From an uncultured Nitrospina sp. (GTDB lineage: Bacteria; Nitrospinota; Nitrospinia; Nitrospinales; VA-1), in NCBI GenBank assembly GCA_913044145.1, contig CAJWOD010000061.1, forward strand, positions 1 through 7,721: a DNA stretch of 7,721 nucleotides, in the 5' to 3' direction. A program made the position numbers and the translations under genes. How positions within the stretch are numbered: the stretch's first letter is position 1; each line of letters begins with the position of its first letter. Below the pieces are notes generated by a model, which did not search any database, was not told the origin of the DNA, and was given only the letters and a program-made list of their open reading frames with translations. Below are positions 1 to 5,483 of this stretch, one piece after another.

Positions 1-593
1 TATCAAAAGCCGAAATGGAAATGAAAAGAAGCTCCCTATCGCAAATGGTTTTTGAAATGACTTTATTACGATTGATAGAAACACGGCCCTTTAAAAAAAT
101 CGATGAACTAATAGAAAAGATCAACCAGGCTGAAAACGATGATATCGAGCCCGTTCAACACTTTTCAGAAAAAACAAATTCTAAAGAAAGCGCACCTGTT
201 TCAAAAACAGTCCATCAAAATACTCAGGTTTCATGGGATCAAATCAAGCAACAGATTATCCGCACAAAACCATTTTTTGAACATTATCTTGAAAAATGTC
301 AGGTGTCAGTATTTAGCGATAAAGAAATTAAACTGATATTTTCTGATAACTTTACTTTTGATTTGGTGGAGGCTCCCGAAAATATTCAGTTCCTGAAAGA
401 AACTATAAAGACCGTTTGTGGTCATGATTTGGATATAAAATTAACCCTCGACACTAGTATTCAGGAATCATCTGTAGAATTTGCTTCTGAAGAAAAAAAA
501 AAGTTCGTAGCCGCTGACACTGGAAAACAGAAATCTGAATCGGAAATTATTCAAGACGCTCTGGACATTTTTGGAGGCATTGTGATCAAATGA
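1..593 (+). CDS. dnaX: DNA polymerase III subunit gamma/tau, C-terminal part (5' end outside window)
   Basis: This is the 3' part of the clamp-loader ATPase subunit gene, which loads the sliding clamp at the replication fork. The reading frame is open from the left edge (first whole codon at position 3), so no start is visible and the Met at 15 is internal. About 196 residues are present. Near the visible N-terminus, an FEMTLLRLIETRPF stretch matches the end of the DnaX collar domain (the family LEMxLLRL motif). A charged, low-complexity linker follows. Next comes a folded C-terminal region from about SWDQIKQQII onward, ending in IIQDALDIFGGIVIK, which resembles the conserved DnaX C-terminus. 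The ATPase domain is off-window. A run of ten A residues (493-502) lies 29 codons before the stop and contains an in-phase A AAA AAG heptamer (see findings). ybaB and recR follow, the classic cluster that supports the call. Confidence 0.9.
   Translation, partial: SKAEMEMKRSSLSQMVFEMTLLRLIETRPFKKIDELIEKINQAENDDIEPVQHFSEKTNSKESAPVSKTVHQNTQVSWDQIKQQIIRTKPFFEHYLEKCQVSVFSDKEIKLIFSDNFTFDLVEAPENIQFLKETIKTVCGHDLDIKLTLDTSIQESSVEFASEEKKKFVAADTGKQKSESEIIQDALDIFGGIVIK
497..503 (+). other. Candidate frameshift/slippage heptamer A AAA AAG in dnaX
   Basis: The zero frame reads GAA AAA AAA AAG TTC, so A AAA AAG sits in the phase used for -1 frameshifting in Escherichia coli dnaX. It lies within a ten-A run (493-502), long enough for transcriptional slippage as known in Thermus dnaX. 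A -1 shift adds V-R-S-R and stops at 515-517. A +1 shift adds one Ser and stops at 508-510. I see no strong downstream stem-loop and no clear upstream stimulatory Shine-Dalgarno, so function is unproven. Confidence 0.4.
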
Positions 594-607
594 CAGTTAT
601 TACAAAT

Positions 608-614
608 AAGGAGG
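608..614 (+). promoter_or_regulatory. Strong Shine-Dalgarno (AAGGAGG) displaced from the ybaB start
   Basis: AAGGAGG is close to a perfect anti-16S match, but it lies 28 nt upstream of the ybaB ATG at 643, too far to serve it directly. It is 3 nt from an ATG at 618 and 9 nt from an in-frame TTG at 624. Both open the same short frame, which ends at 650 inside the ybaB start. No in-frame ATG, GTG or TTG for ybaB lies nearer to the site. Confidence 0.65.
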
Positions 615-617
615 AAA

Positions 618-650
618 ATGTTCTTGGGCATTTATAAATATTATGTTTGA
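618..650 (+). CDS. Possible 10-codon leader mini-ORF overlapping the ybaB start
   Basis: ATG at 618 (or TTG at 624) opens a frame of ten codons, MFLGIYKYYV, ending with TGA at 648-650. It overlaps the first eight bases of ybaB in another frame. It has the only good ribosome binding site in the dnaX-ybaB gap. The likely role, if any, is translational coupling: ribosomes ending at 650 could reinitiate at the ATG at 643. This is inference from geometry only. The peptide itself resembles nothing I recognise. Confidence 0.3.
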   Translation: MFLGIYKYYV

Positions 651-969
651 TAAAAGTTGGACAGGATTATTCAAACAAGCATCAGAAATGCAATCCAAAC
701 TTACTGAAATTCAAGAAGGCTTGGCTGAAAAGAAAATTGAGGTAAGCACCGGTGGTGGAATGGTAAAAGTTGTGGCAAATGGACTGAATGAAATCATATC
801 CATAAAAATTGATGATGAGTTGATTAACATGAAAGACCGAGAGGTTCTCGAAGATTTGATTACGGGAGCCGTCAACGAAGCCAGCAAGAAGGTTAAAGAA
901 TTAGCTCAGGGCGAAATGACAAAAGTGACTGGGGGTATAAAAATTCCCGGCTTGTTCCCTCCGACTTGA
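643..969 (+). CDS. ybaB: YbaB/EbfC family nucleoid-associated DNA-binding protein
   Basis: This 108-residue protein has the usual family length (about 100-110). Family members form small dimers that bind DNA and associate with the nucleoid. The exact cellular role is not settled. The visible hallmarks are the N-terminal helix beginning MFDKSWTGLFKQASEMQSKLTEIQEGLAEKK (family pattern MF.....LMKQAQ.MQ), the central VSTGGGMVKVVANGLNEI strand segment (residues about 34-51), and the closing helices with GEMTKVTGGIKIPGLF. The MFDK start matches family N-termini, so ATG 643 is preferred although no Shine-Dalgarno stands at a normal distance. The gene follows dnaX by 49 nt and precedes recR, the conserved dnaX-ybaB-recR order. 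It is probably cotranscribed with dnaX and translated by coupling or reinitiation. Confidence 0.95.
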   Translation: MFDKSWTGLFKQASEMQSKLTEIQEGLAEKKIEVSTGGGMVKVVANGLNEIISIKIDDELINMKDREVLEDLITGAVNEASKKVKELAQGEMTKVTGGIKIPGLFPPT

Positions 970-1159
970 GAAATGTAACCTCACAATTTTCTAAATTTTT
1001 TTCAATACATTAAAATATGCTGTGAATTAAATTTAAAGGCGTGGGGTCTTTGCGAACTTCATTAGGATTCGGATATTTCCAGCAACACGTATGCCTAAAA
1101 CGTGATAAATAATGGAAAAACAATTTATCAATCCATATAGGATAAATATCAATTAATAA

Positions 1160-1176
1160 TATGGTTTATAACCATA
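1160..1176 (+). repeat. Perfect inverted repeat (7-bp arms, 3-nt loop) just before recR
   Basis: The arms are TATGGTT and AACCATA around TAT, a perfect palindrome centred at 1168 that ends 9 nt before the recR ATG. In RNA it would form a small AU-rich hairpin over the ribosome entry region. In DNA it could be a repressor operator. There is no T-tract, so it is not a terminator. The rest of the 970-1185 spacer shows no gene and no convincing promoter, only scattered mini-ORFs such as 1112-1156 (14 codons) without a ribosome binding site. Confidence 0.5.
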
Positions 1177-1185
1177 CAGTACCCT

Positions 1186-1785
1186 ATGAAGAGACCAACG
1201 GCGATAACAGAACTTATAGAAGAATTGAAAAGGCTTCCAGGGGTTGGGCAAAAGACTGCTGAGCGTCTGTCATTTTTTTTGATGCGGAGTAAAGTGGATC
1301 AAGCCACTAAACTTGCAAATGCAATTCATAATATAAAAGATAAAATTATCCTCTGTTCTGTTTGCCACGGAATAACCGAAACTGATCCTTGTGGGATTTG
1401 TTCTAATAGCTCCAGAGACCAAAAACAGATTTGTGTCGTAGAAGAACCGCATGACGTTTATGTTATGGAAAATATGGGTTATTACAAAGGTGTATATCAT
1501 GTTTTAATGGGAGTCATTTCTCCATTGGATGGAATTGGCCCAGACGATTTGAACATTGAACTTTTAAAAAAGAAAGTTGCTAGCAAAAAAATTCGAGAAG
1601 TTATTCTTGCTACCAATCCAGATATGGAAGGTGAGTCTACCGCCGTTTATATTTCAAAAATTCTTAAACCACTAAATGTAAAAGTCACGCGCATCGCTAG
1701 GGGCTTGCCGGTAGGATCCGATATCGAATACGCCGATTCCGTCACCCTGCTGAAATCCCTTGAAGGACGTATGGAAATGGGCTAA
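1186..1785 (+). CDS. recR: Recombination mediator protein RecR
   Basis: This 199-residue protein has the standard RecR length. RecR works with RecO (and RecF) to load RecA onto SSB-coated single-stranded DNA during gap repair. In order: a helix-hairpin-helix DNA-binding motif with LPGVGQKTAERL (residues 17-28), a four-cysteine zinc finger with C57, C60, C69 and C72 (CSVC...CGIC), a Toprim domain from about residue 81 (QICVVEEPHDV, then TNPDMEGESTA at 143-153), and the C-terminal RIARGLPVGSDIEYAD segment (about 169-184). All key residues are present. ATG 1186 gives a normal N-terminus (ITELIEELKRLPG). No Shine-Dalgarno precedes it, and a hairpin sits at 1160-1176. The 216-nt gap from ybaB is longer than usual, which suggests its own promoter or control element. 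Confidence 0.97.
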   Translation: MKRPTAITELIEELKRLPGVGQKTAERLSFFLMRSKVDQATKLANAIHNIKDKIILCSVCHGITETDPCGICSNSSRDQKQICVVEEPHDVYVMENMGYYKGVYHVLMGVISPLDGIGPDDLNIELLKKKVASKKIREVILATNPDMEGESTAVYISKILKPLNVKVTRIARGLPVGSDIEYADSVTLLKSLEGRMEMG

Positions 1786-1852
1786 CCACTGGGTGTGGAA
1801 CCATTTATATTGTTTCTTGGCTTTCATGCTCCGAATGCATAAATAGAGTAAA

Positions 1853-1869
1853 ACTCTTAGCGTAAGAGT
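1853..1869 (+). repeat. Perfect inverted repeat (7-bp arms, GCG loop) downstream of recR
   Basis: The arms are ACTCTTA and TAAGAGT around GCG. About ten bases later come five Ts (1880-1884), then AGGGGG, so CCCT at 1877-1880 could form a second small hairpin. Without an adjoining U-tract this is a poor intrinsic terminator. It may end or stabilise the recR transcript, or be an operator-like site upstream of the tRNA-Asn promoter at 1902. I see no gene between recR and the tRNA. Confidence 0.45.
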
Positions 1870-1901
1870 AATAAATCCCTTTTTAGGGGGTTCAATTCCG
1901 C

Positions 1902-1930
1902 TTGACAATATGGTAAAACAAGGTTAATTT
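1902..1930 (+). promoter_or_regulatory. Candidate sigma70-like promoter for tRNA-Asn
   Basis: A perfect -35 hexamer TTGACA (1902-1907) is followed after 17 nt by TAATTT (1925-1930), which matches the -10 consensus at three of six positions. Transcription would start near 1937, about 30 nt before the mature tRNA 5' end, leaving a short leader for RNase P. The consensus -35 and the position immediately ahead of a stable RNA gene support the call. The weak -10 limits it. Confidence 0.55.
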
Positions 1931-1966
1931 TCAATCCCTTAAGATCGAAATTTCTCATAAAACCAT

Positions 1967-2041
1967 TCCGGTGTGGCGCAATGGTAGCGCAATCGGCTGT
2001 TAACCGATGTGTTAGAGGTTCGAATCCTCTCACCGGAGCCA
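1967..2041 (+). tRNA. tRNA-Asn (anticodon GUU), CCA encoded
   Basis: The full cloverleaf can be drawn. The 7-bp acceptor is TCCGGTG with CACCGGA (1967-1973 and 2031-2037), discriminator G2038, and encoded CCA 2039-2041. The D stem is GCGC/GCGC (1976-1979, 1987-1990). The anticodon stem is ATCGG/CCGAT with loop CTGTTAA, anticodon GTT at 1999-2001. The T stem is AGAGG/CCTCT with loop TTCGAAT (2014-2030). The GUU anticodon reads AAC and AAU, so the identity is asparagine. It is a single tRNA with its own promoter upstream and a strong terminator downstream, and so likely a monocistronic unit. Confidence 0.98.
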
Positions 2042-2049
2042 TTTATAAC

Positions 2050-2062
2050 CGTCTTTAAGACG
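2050..2062 (+). repeat. Short palindrome just 3' of tRNA-Asn
   Basis: CGTCTT and AAGACG flank a single T, making a perfect palindrome that starts nine bases after the encoded CCA. As RNA it gives a 5-bp stem with a TTA loop, followed by a poor T-rich stretch. It could be part of the tRNA trailer that guides 3' processing, or a weak secondary terminator. The main terminator lies just downstream. Confidence 0.35.
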
Positions 2063-2076
2063 ATGCTTTTATTTCG

Positions 2077-2111
2077 AACCCTGTCGAGGCCCGACAGGGT
2101 TTTGTTTTTTT
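2077..2111 (+). terminator. Strong Rho-independent terminator after tRNA-Asn
   Basis: A perfect 10-bp stem (AACCCTGTCG with CGACAGGGTT, 2077-2086 and 2092-2101) encloses the 5-nt loop AGGCC. A T-rich tract, TTTGTTTTTTT (2101-2111), follows directly. This is the clearest terminator in the window. It separates the tRNA unit from hemB. Confidence 0.93.
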
Positions 2112-2120
2112 GGAAACAGG

Positions 2121-2149
2121 TTGCATTGGTAAAAATGTTTAGTTATTCT
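2121..2149 (+). promoter_or_regulatory. Candidate promoter for hemB
   Basis: TTGCAT (2121-2126) and TATTCT (2144-2149) are separated by exactly 17 nt. The -35 matches three of six consensus bases and the -10 four of six. It starts ten bases past the tRNA terminator and would start transcription about 35 nt before the hemB ATG, where a promoter is needed. Moderate support only. Confidence 0.4.
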
Positions 2150-2192
2150 CTCCTAAGTAAGAAAAATACCTTTTTCAACAATAAGATACGCA

Positions 2193-3164
2193 ATGATAAA
2201 CCGTCCTAGAAGAAACCGATTGACCCCAAGAATCCGAAGTCTGGTTGGAGAAACAACTATCCAACCTAAAAACTTGGTCTGGCCTACTTTTGTGCAAGAA
2301 GGTAAAAGCCAAAGAACACCTATTGCTTCAATGCCGGGGATATCCAGACTTTCTATAGATCAATTGGTTGCTGATTCAAAAAAGGCTTTTGAACTAGGTG
2401 TTCCAGCGGTTGCTCTTTTTCCTGCCATTGATGATTCCCTAAAAAATCCAGAGGGCAAAGAAAGTTTAAATCCGGACGGTCTATTACAACGAGCCGTTAA
2501 AGAATTAAAAAAGCAATTGCCTGAATTGGTCGTTATCACCGATGTGGCATTGGATCCTTATTCTAGCGATGGGCATGACGGTCTCGTCCAAGATGGACAA
2601 ATACTCAATGATGAAACCCTGCCGCTTCTTGCTGGTATGGCAGTTGCTCAAGCTGAGGCTGGGACTGATGTCGTCGCCCCTTCAGATATGATGGATGGAC
2701 GAATAGAAGCAATTCGTTGGGCTCTTGATGAGGCTGGATTCCAAAATGTTTTGATCTGTAGCTATTGTGCAAAATATGCCTCAGCATTTTATGGGCCCTT
2801 TCGTGATGCATTGGAATCAACACCTAAAGCAGGAGACAAGAAAACCTATCAAATGGATCCCGCAAATGCCCGCGAAGCCATCCGTGAAATACATTCGGAT
2901 GAAGAAGAAGGGGCCGACTGGCTGTTGATCAAACCTGGCCTACCTTATCTGGATGTGATACGTTTAACCCGCGAACATTCTGAATTACCGATTGCCGCTT
3001 ATCATGTCAGTGGCGAATATGCGATGCTAAAAGCAGCAGCAGAAAAAGGTTGGCTGGATTATGAAAGCTGCCTGATGGAATCTCTTTTGAGCATGAGACG
3101 CGCTGGGGCCGACATGATCTTTACCTATGGAGCTATTGATGCGGCTTCACTCTTGCAACAATAA
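2193..3164 (+). CDS. hemB: Delta-aminolevulinic acid dehydratase (porphobilinogen synthase)
   Basis: HemB condenses two 5-aminolevulinate molecules into porphobilinogen, the second common step of heme and other tetrapyrroles, in the cytosol. At 323 residues it has the normal length. The two Schiff-base lysines are visible: K194 in SYCAKYASAFYGPFR and K247 in LIKPGLPYLD. The metal-site segment reads DVALDPYSSDGHDG (residues 117-130). The three cysteines of zinc enzymes are replaced by A119, D121 and D129, which places it in the aspartate-type class, usually Mg-dependent or not needing active-site zinc. The REAIREIHSDEEEGAD segment (227-242) fits the allosteric Mg region. ATG 2193 gives an N-terminus (RPRRNRLTPRIRSLVGET) like the family's. 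No clear Shine-Dalgarno precedes it. lgt follows 53 nt downstream and may share the transcript. Confidence 0.97.
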   Translation: MINRPRRNRLTPRIRSLVGETTIQPKNLVWPTFVQEGKSQRTPIASMPGISRLSIDQLVADSKKAFELGVPAVALFPAIDDSLKNPEGKESLNPDGLLQRAVKELKKQLPELVVITDVALDPYSSDGHDGLVQDGQILNDETLPLLAGMAVAQAEAGTDVVAPSDMMDGRIEAIRWALDEAGFQNVLICSYCAKYASAFYGPFRDALESTPKAGDKKTYQMDPANAREAIREIHSDEEEGADWLLIKPGLPYLDVIRLTREHSELPIAAYHVSGEYAMLKAAAEKGWLDYESCLMESLLSMRRAGADMIFTYGAIDAASLLQQ

Positions 3165-3201
3165 AAATATTTTAAGCACGACCTCGTTTTTTCTAACTCT
3201 C

Positions 3202-3213
3202 ACCTTAAAAGGT
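3202..3213 (+). promoter_or_regulatory. Palindrome containing the lgt ribosome binding site
   Basis: ACCTT-AA-AAGGT is a perfect palindrome whose right half carries the AAGG Shine-Dalgarno, 5 nt before the lgt GTG at 3218. The same AGGTC (3210-3214) could instead pair with GACCT at 3180-3184. Two alternative weak stems could therefore mask the ribosome binding site. Small stems like these arise often by chance. Confidence 0.35.
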
Positions 3214-3217
3214 CGCC

Positions 3218-4033
3218 GTGTCTAAAGCTAAATATTGGGTTCATGATTTAGACCCTTTCCTTTTTCAATTCACTGAAAATTTTGGCATTCGCTATTACGG
3301 ACTAGCATACGCGTTAGGTTTTCTTGTAGCTATCTGGTTATTGCATATTTTTTGCAAACATGGCAAAGCAGCTCTTACACAGGAAGAACAATCCTTAACT
3401 ATTACAGCAATTATGGTAGGCGTCCTTTTAGGTGGTCGATTAGGATATATGTTTTTTTATGCTTTTCAGGATGTTATCCACCGACCGTGGATTATACTTC
3501 AGGTTTGGAAAGGTGGTATGGCAAGTCATGGTGGATTCATCGGTGTGGTGCTTGCTTGTTGGTGGATATCCAAAAAAATTAAAATTAACTTTTTACAACT
3601 TGGCGATATTTTATGCCCTTTAGTTCCTCCCGGAATTTTACTGGGCCGTATTGCTAACTTTATCAACGGAGAATTATGGGGAAAAGTTTCCACCGTTTCT
3701 TGGGCTGTCATCTTCCCGCAGAGCGTACCAATTGGAACACCTCTTGAATTGATTGTGCCTCGACATCCATCGCAACTTTATGCAGCAGCATTAGAGGGGT
3801 TAATATTGCTAATTTATAGTCAATGGAGATTCTGGCGGACTGGAGTTTTGGCAACATCAGGTAGACTCACAGGAGAATTTCTGGTTTTCTATGCAGTAGT
3901 GCGTATTTTTGGTGAACAATTTCGCGAGCCCGACGCGCCACTCATTATGGGCCTCAACCGAGGTAGTTTTTATAGCCTTTTCCTCTTAGTGGCAGGTGCT
4001 TTTCTCGTTTTCCGTTCGCGAAAAACAGCCTAA
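3218..4033 (+). CDS. lgt: Prolipoprotein diacylglyceryl transferase
   Basis: Lgt moves diacylglycerol from phosphatidylglycerol to the lipobox cysteine of prolipoproteins, the first step of lipoprotein maturation in the inner membrane. The 271 residues contain the family landmarks: GIRYYGLAYALGF (23-35), GGRLGYMFFY (72-81), WKGGMASHGGFIG (97-109, with H104 matching the essential E. coli H103), GRIANFINGELWG (143-155, with R144 matching E. coli R143), PRHPSQLYAAALEG, and REPDAP near the C-terminus. About seven membrane segments can be seen, roughly at 23-45, 58-83, 104-118, 128-150, 185-202, 212-231 and 250-267. The start is GTG 3218, preceded by AAGG at good spacing; no ATG lies nearby in frame. 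It lies 53 nt after hemB on the same strand, so cotranscription is plausible. Confidence 0.97.
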   Translation: MSKAKYWVHDLDPFLFQFTENFGIRYYGLAYALGFLVAIWLLHIFCKHGKAALTQEEQSLTITAIMVGVLLGGRLGYMFFYAFQDVIHRPWIILQVWKGGMASHGGFIGVVLACWWISKKIKINFLQLGDILCPLVPPGILLGRIANFINGELWGKVSTVSWAVIFPQSVPIGTPLELIVPRHPSQLYAAALEGLILLIYSQWRFWRTGVLATSGRLTGEFLVFYAVVRIFGEQFREPDAPLIMGLNRGSFYSLFLLVAGAFLVFRSRKTA

Positions 4034-4078
4034 TGCAACCCCATACACCCGTTTACTAATAGGGTTTGTAGGCTTGCA
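4034..4078 (+). repeat. Long imperfect hairpin immediately after the lgt stop codon
   Basis: The first base after the lgt stop begins TGCAA (4034-4038), which pairs with TTGCA (4074-4078). Inside it, CC 4041-4042 pairs with GG 4071-4072, TACA 4044-4047 with TGTA 4067-4070, and CCC 4048-4050 with GGG 4062-4064. That gives about 14 bp with small bulges and an 11-nt loop. No T-tract follows, so it is not a standard intrinsic terminator. It may be a 3' stabilising structure or part of an RNA element. The rest of 4079-4153 shows no gene. Confidence 0.45.
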
Positions 4079-4153
4079 GTAAGATATATAGGTAGTGTAA
4101 GCTGAGCCATCCAAGATGTTGATCAAATACTATTATTAAATCTTTAAAATATT

Positions 4154-5425
4154 ATGAGCTCTGAATTATTATCTCCTGCGGGAAGTCCCGAAAAATTGAA
4201 ATATGCTCTAGCCTATGGTGCTGATGCTGTATATGCAGGCATCCCAAAATTTTCTCTTAGAGCAAAAGAGAACCCATTTAAAGATCACTTGCTTAAAGAT
4301 GCAATAGATTACACCCATAAAATGGGTAAAAAAATTTATATAACGGCCAATATTCTTCCTCCCAATCGAAAAATTGAATCTTTTAAAAAGTCTTTAGCTC
4401 AACATGCGGAGATGGGGCCAGATGCTTTTATTATGGCGGATCCGGGGATGATTCAATTTGCCTTGAAAGAGTTCCCTGAAATCCCTATTCATTTATCAGT
4501 GCAAACAAATACCATAAACTGGTCATCTGTAGAATTTTGGTACAACCTTGGAGTAAAGCGCGTAATTTTATCACGTGAATTATCTCTCGAAGAAATAACT
4601 GAAATTCATGCACGAGTCTCGGGAATGGAATTAGAATCTTTTGTGCACGGAGCAATTTGTATCGCTTATTCTGGCCGTTGCTTGCTTTCGAACTATTTTA
4701 ATCACCGCGACGCGAATCAAGGAACTTGTACTAATAGCTGCCGCTGGGAATATGATATCCATGAAGAAAAAGGCAAAGATATGGAAGAATATGTACCGAT
4801 CAAAGGTCAGTACGCAATTGAGGAGAAACAAAGAGATGGTGAGCTAATGCCTGTTGAGGAAGATGAGCATGGTACCTATATCATGAACTCTAAAGATCTC
4901 CGAGCCATAGAGTTTTTGGGCCCAATGAAAAAGGCAGGTGTTGTATCATTTAAAATCGAAGGTCGTTCTAAATCAATTTATTATCTTTCCTTGGTCACTA
5001 GAGCTTACCGACGTGCTATAGATGATTTAGAAGAAAATAGAAATTTTGATCCCAGCCTGATCGAAGAAATAGGTAAGACAGCTAATCGAGGTTTCACCTC
5101 TGCTTTTCTAGTTTCTGCAGCAAACCGCGATACAGAAAGATTTGATTCACCTCAAGAATCTAATCAGCCGCAGATTTTTGGAGGCCAAGTGGTCAATGAA
5201 CGTTCGGGGTGGATGGAGGTCGATGTCAGAAATAGAATCGAGTTGGGAGATGAAGCCGAATGCCTTTCACCAGGCGGACAATATAAATTTAAAATCAATG
5301 CTATGGAAACGATTGCAGGAGAAAGTATTTCAGTTGCTCATGGAGGTAATGGAACAGTGTGGGTAAAGGCAGATGGCCCTGTAGAGCCTTATGCTTTATT
5401 GAGCCTGCTAAAAAATACCGTCTGA
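4154..5425 (+). CDS. trhP: tRNA 5-hydroxyuridine modification protein TrhP (YegQ-type peptidase U32 family)
   Basis: The 423-residue product aligns closely with E. coli YegQ/TrhP as I recall it. TrhP installs 5-hydroxyuridine at wobble U34 of certain tRNAs in a prephenate-dependent route. Despite the U32 peptidase label, members are mainly RNA-modification proteins. Landmarks are ELLSPAGSPEKLKYALAYGADAVYAG (4-29), GPDAFIMADPG (88-98), IHLSVQTNTINW (112-123), RVILSRELSLEEI (136-148), the U32 signature ESFVHGAICIAYSGRCLLS (161-179), NQGTCTNSCRWEY (188-200) and EDEHGTYIMNSKDLRAIE. Four cysteines (C169, C176, C192, C196) could bind an iron-sulfur cluster. It is about 30 residues shorter than E. 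coli TrhP (about 453), through a shorter insert before the second half and a shorter tail. No Shine-Dalgarno precedes ATG 4154. Confidence 0.93.
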   Translation: MSSELLSPAGSPEKLKYALAYGADAVYAGIPKFSLRAKENPFKDHLLKDAIDYTHKMGKKIYITANILPPNRKIESFKKSLAQHAEMGPDAFIMADPGMIQFALKEFPEIPIHLSVQTNTINWSSVEFWYNLGVKRVILSRELSLEEITEIHARVSGMELESFVHGAICIAYSGRCLLSNYFNHRDANQGTCTNSCRWEYDIHEEKGKDMEEYVPIKGQYAIEEKQRDGELMPVEEDEHGTYIMNSKDLRAIEFLGPMKKAGVVSFKIEGRSKSIYYLSLVTRAYRRAIDDLEENRNFDPSLIEEIGKTANRGFTSAFLVSAANRDTERFDSPQESNQPQIFGGQVVNERSGWMEVDVRNRIELGDEAECLSPGGQYKFKINAMETIAGESISVAHGGNGTVWVKADGPVEPYALLSLLKNTV

Positions 5426-5483
5426 AATAGCGCAGATCCAAATCAAAACTTTCAGAAGTGGTTATTCTCCGGAATGTTTATAT

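Noticed and set aside
1086..1104. A CACGT...ACGTG inverted repeat with a 9-nt loop as a possible regulatory site.
   Set aside because: Arms of five bases with no extension are expected by chance in this much sequence.
1112..1156. A 14-codon ORF (MEKQFINPYRININ) in the ybaB-recR spacer as a possible leader peptide.
   Set aside because: It has no ribosome binding site, no run of regulatory codons, no attenuator-type terminator after it, and it does not overlap recR.
1809..1914. A tRNA-like fragment upstream of tRNA-Asn: GGTTCAATTCC resembles a T arm, and ATTGT/ACAAT could pair as an acceptor.
   Set aside because: The T stem has a mismatch, the acceptor pairing is partial, no D arm or anticodon arm can be drawn, and there is no CCA. 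The segment also overlaps a consensus -35 TTGACA, so it is more likely promoter DNA.
1857..2042. A minus-strand frame of 61 codons across the tRNA (APVRGFEPLTHRLTADCATIAPHRNG).
   Set aside because: This is the well-known spurious translation of the antisense strand of a tRNA gene and appears in many databases as a false protein.
4119..4153. TTGATC followed by AT-rich DNA as a trhP promoter.
   Set aside because: No acceptable -10 hexamer lies 16-18 nt downstream. trhP surely needs a promoter, but I cannot place one.
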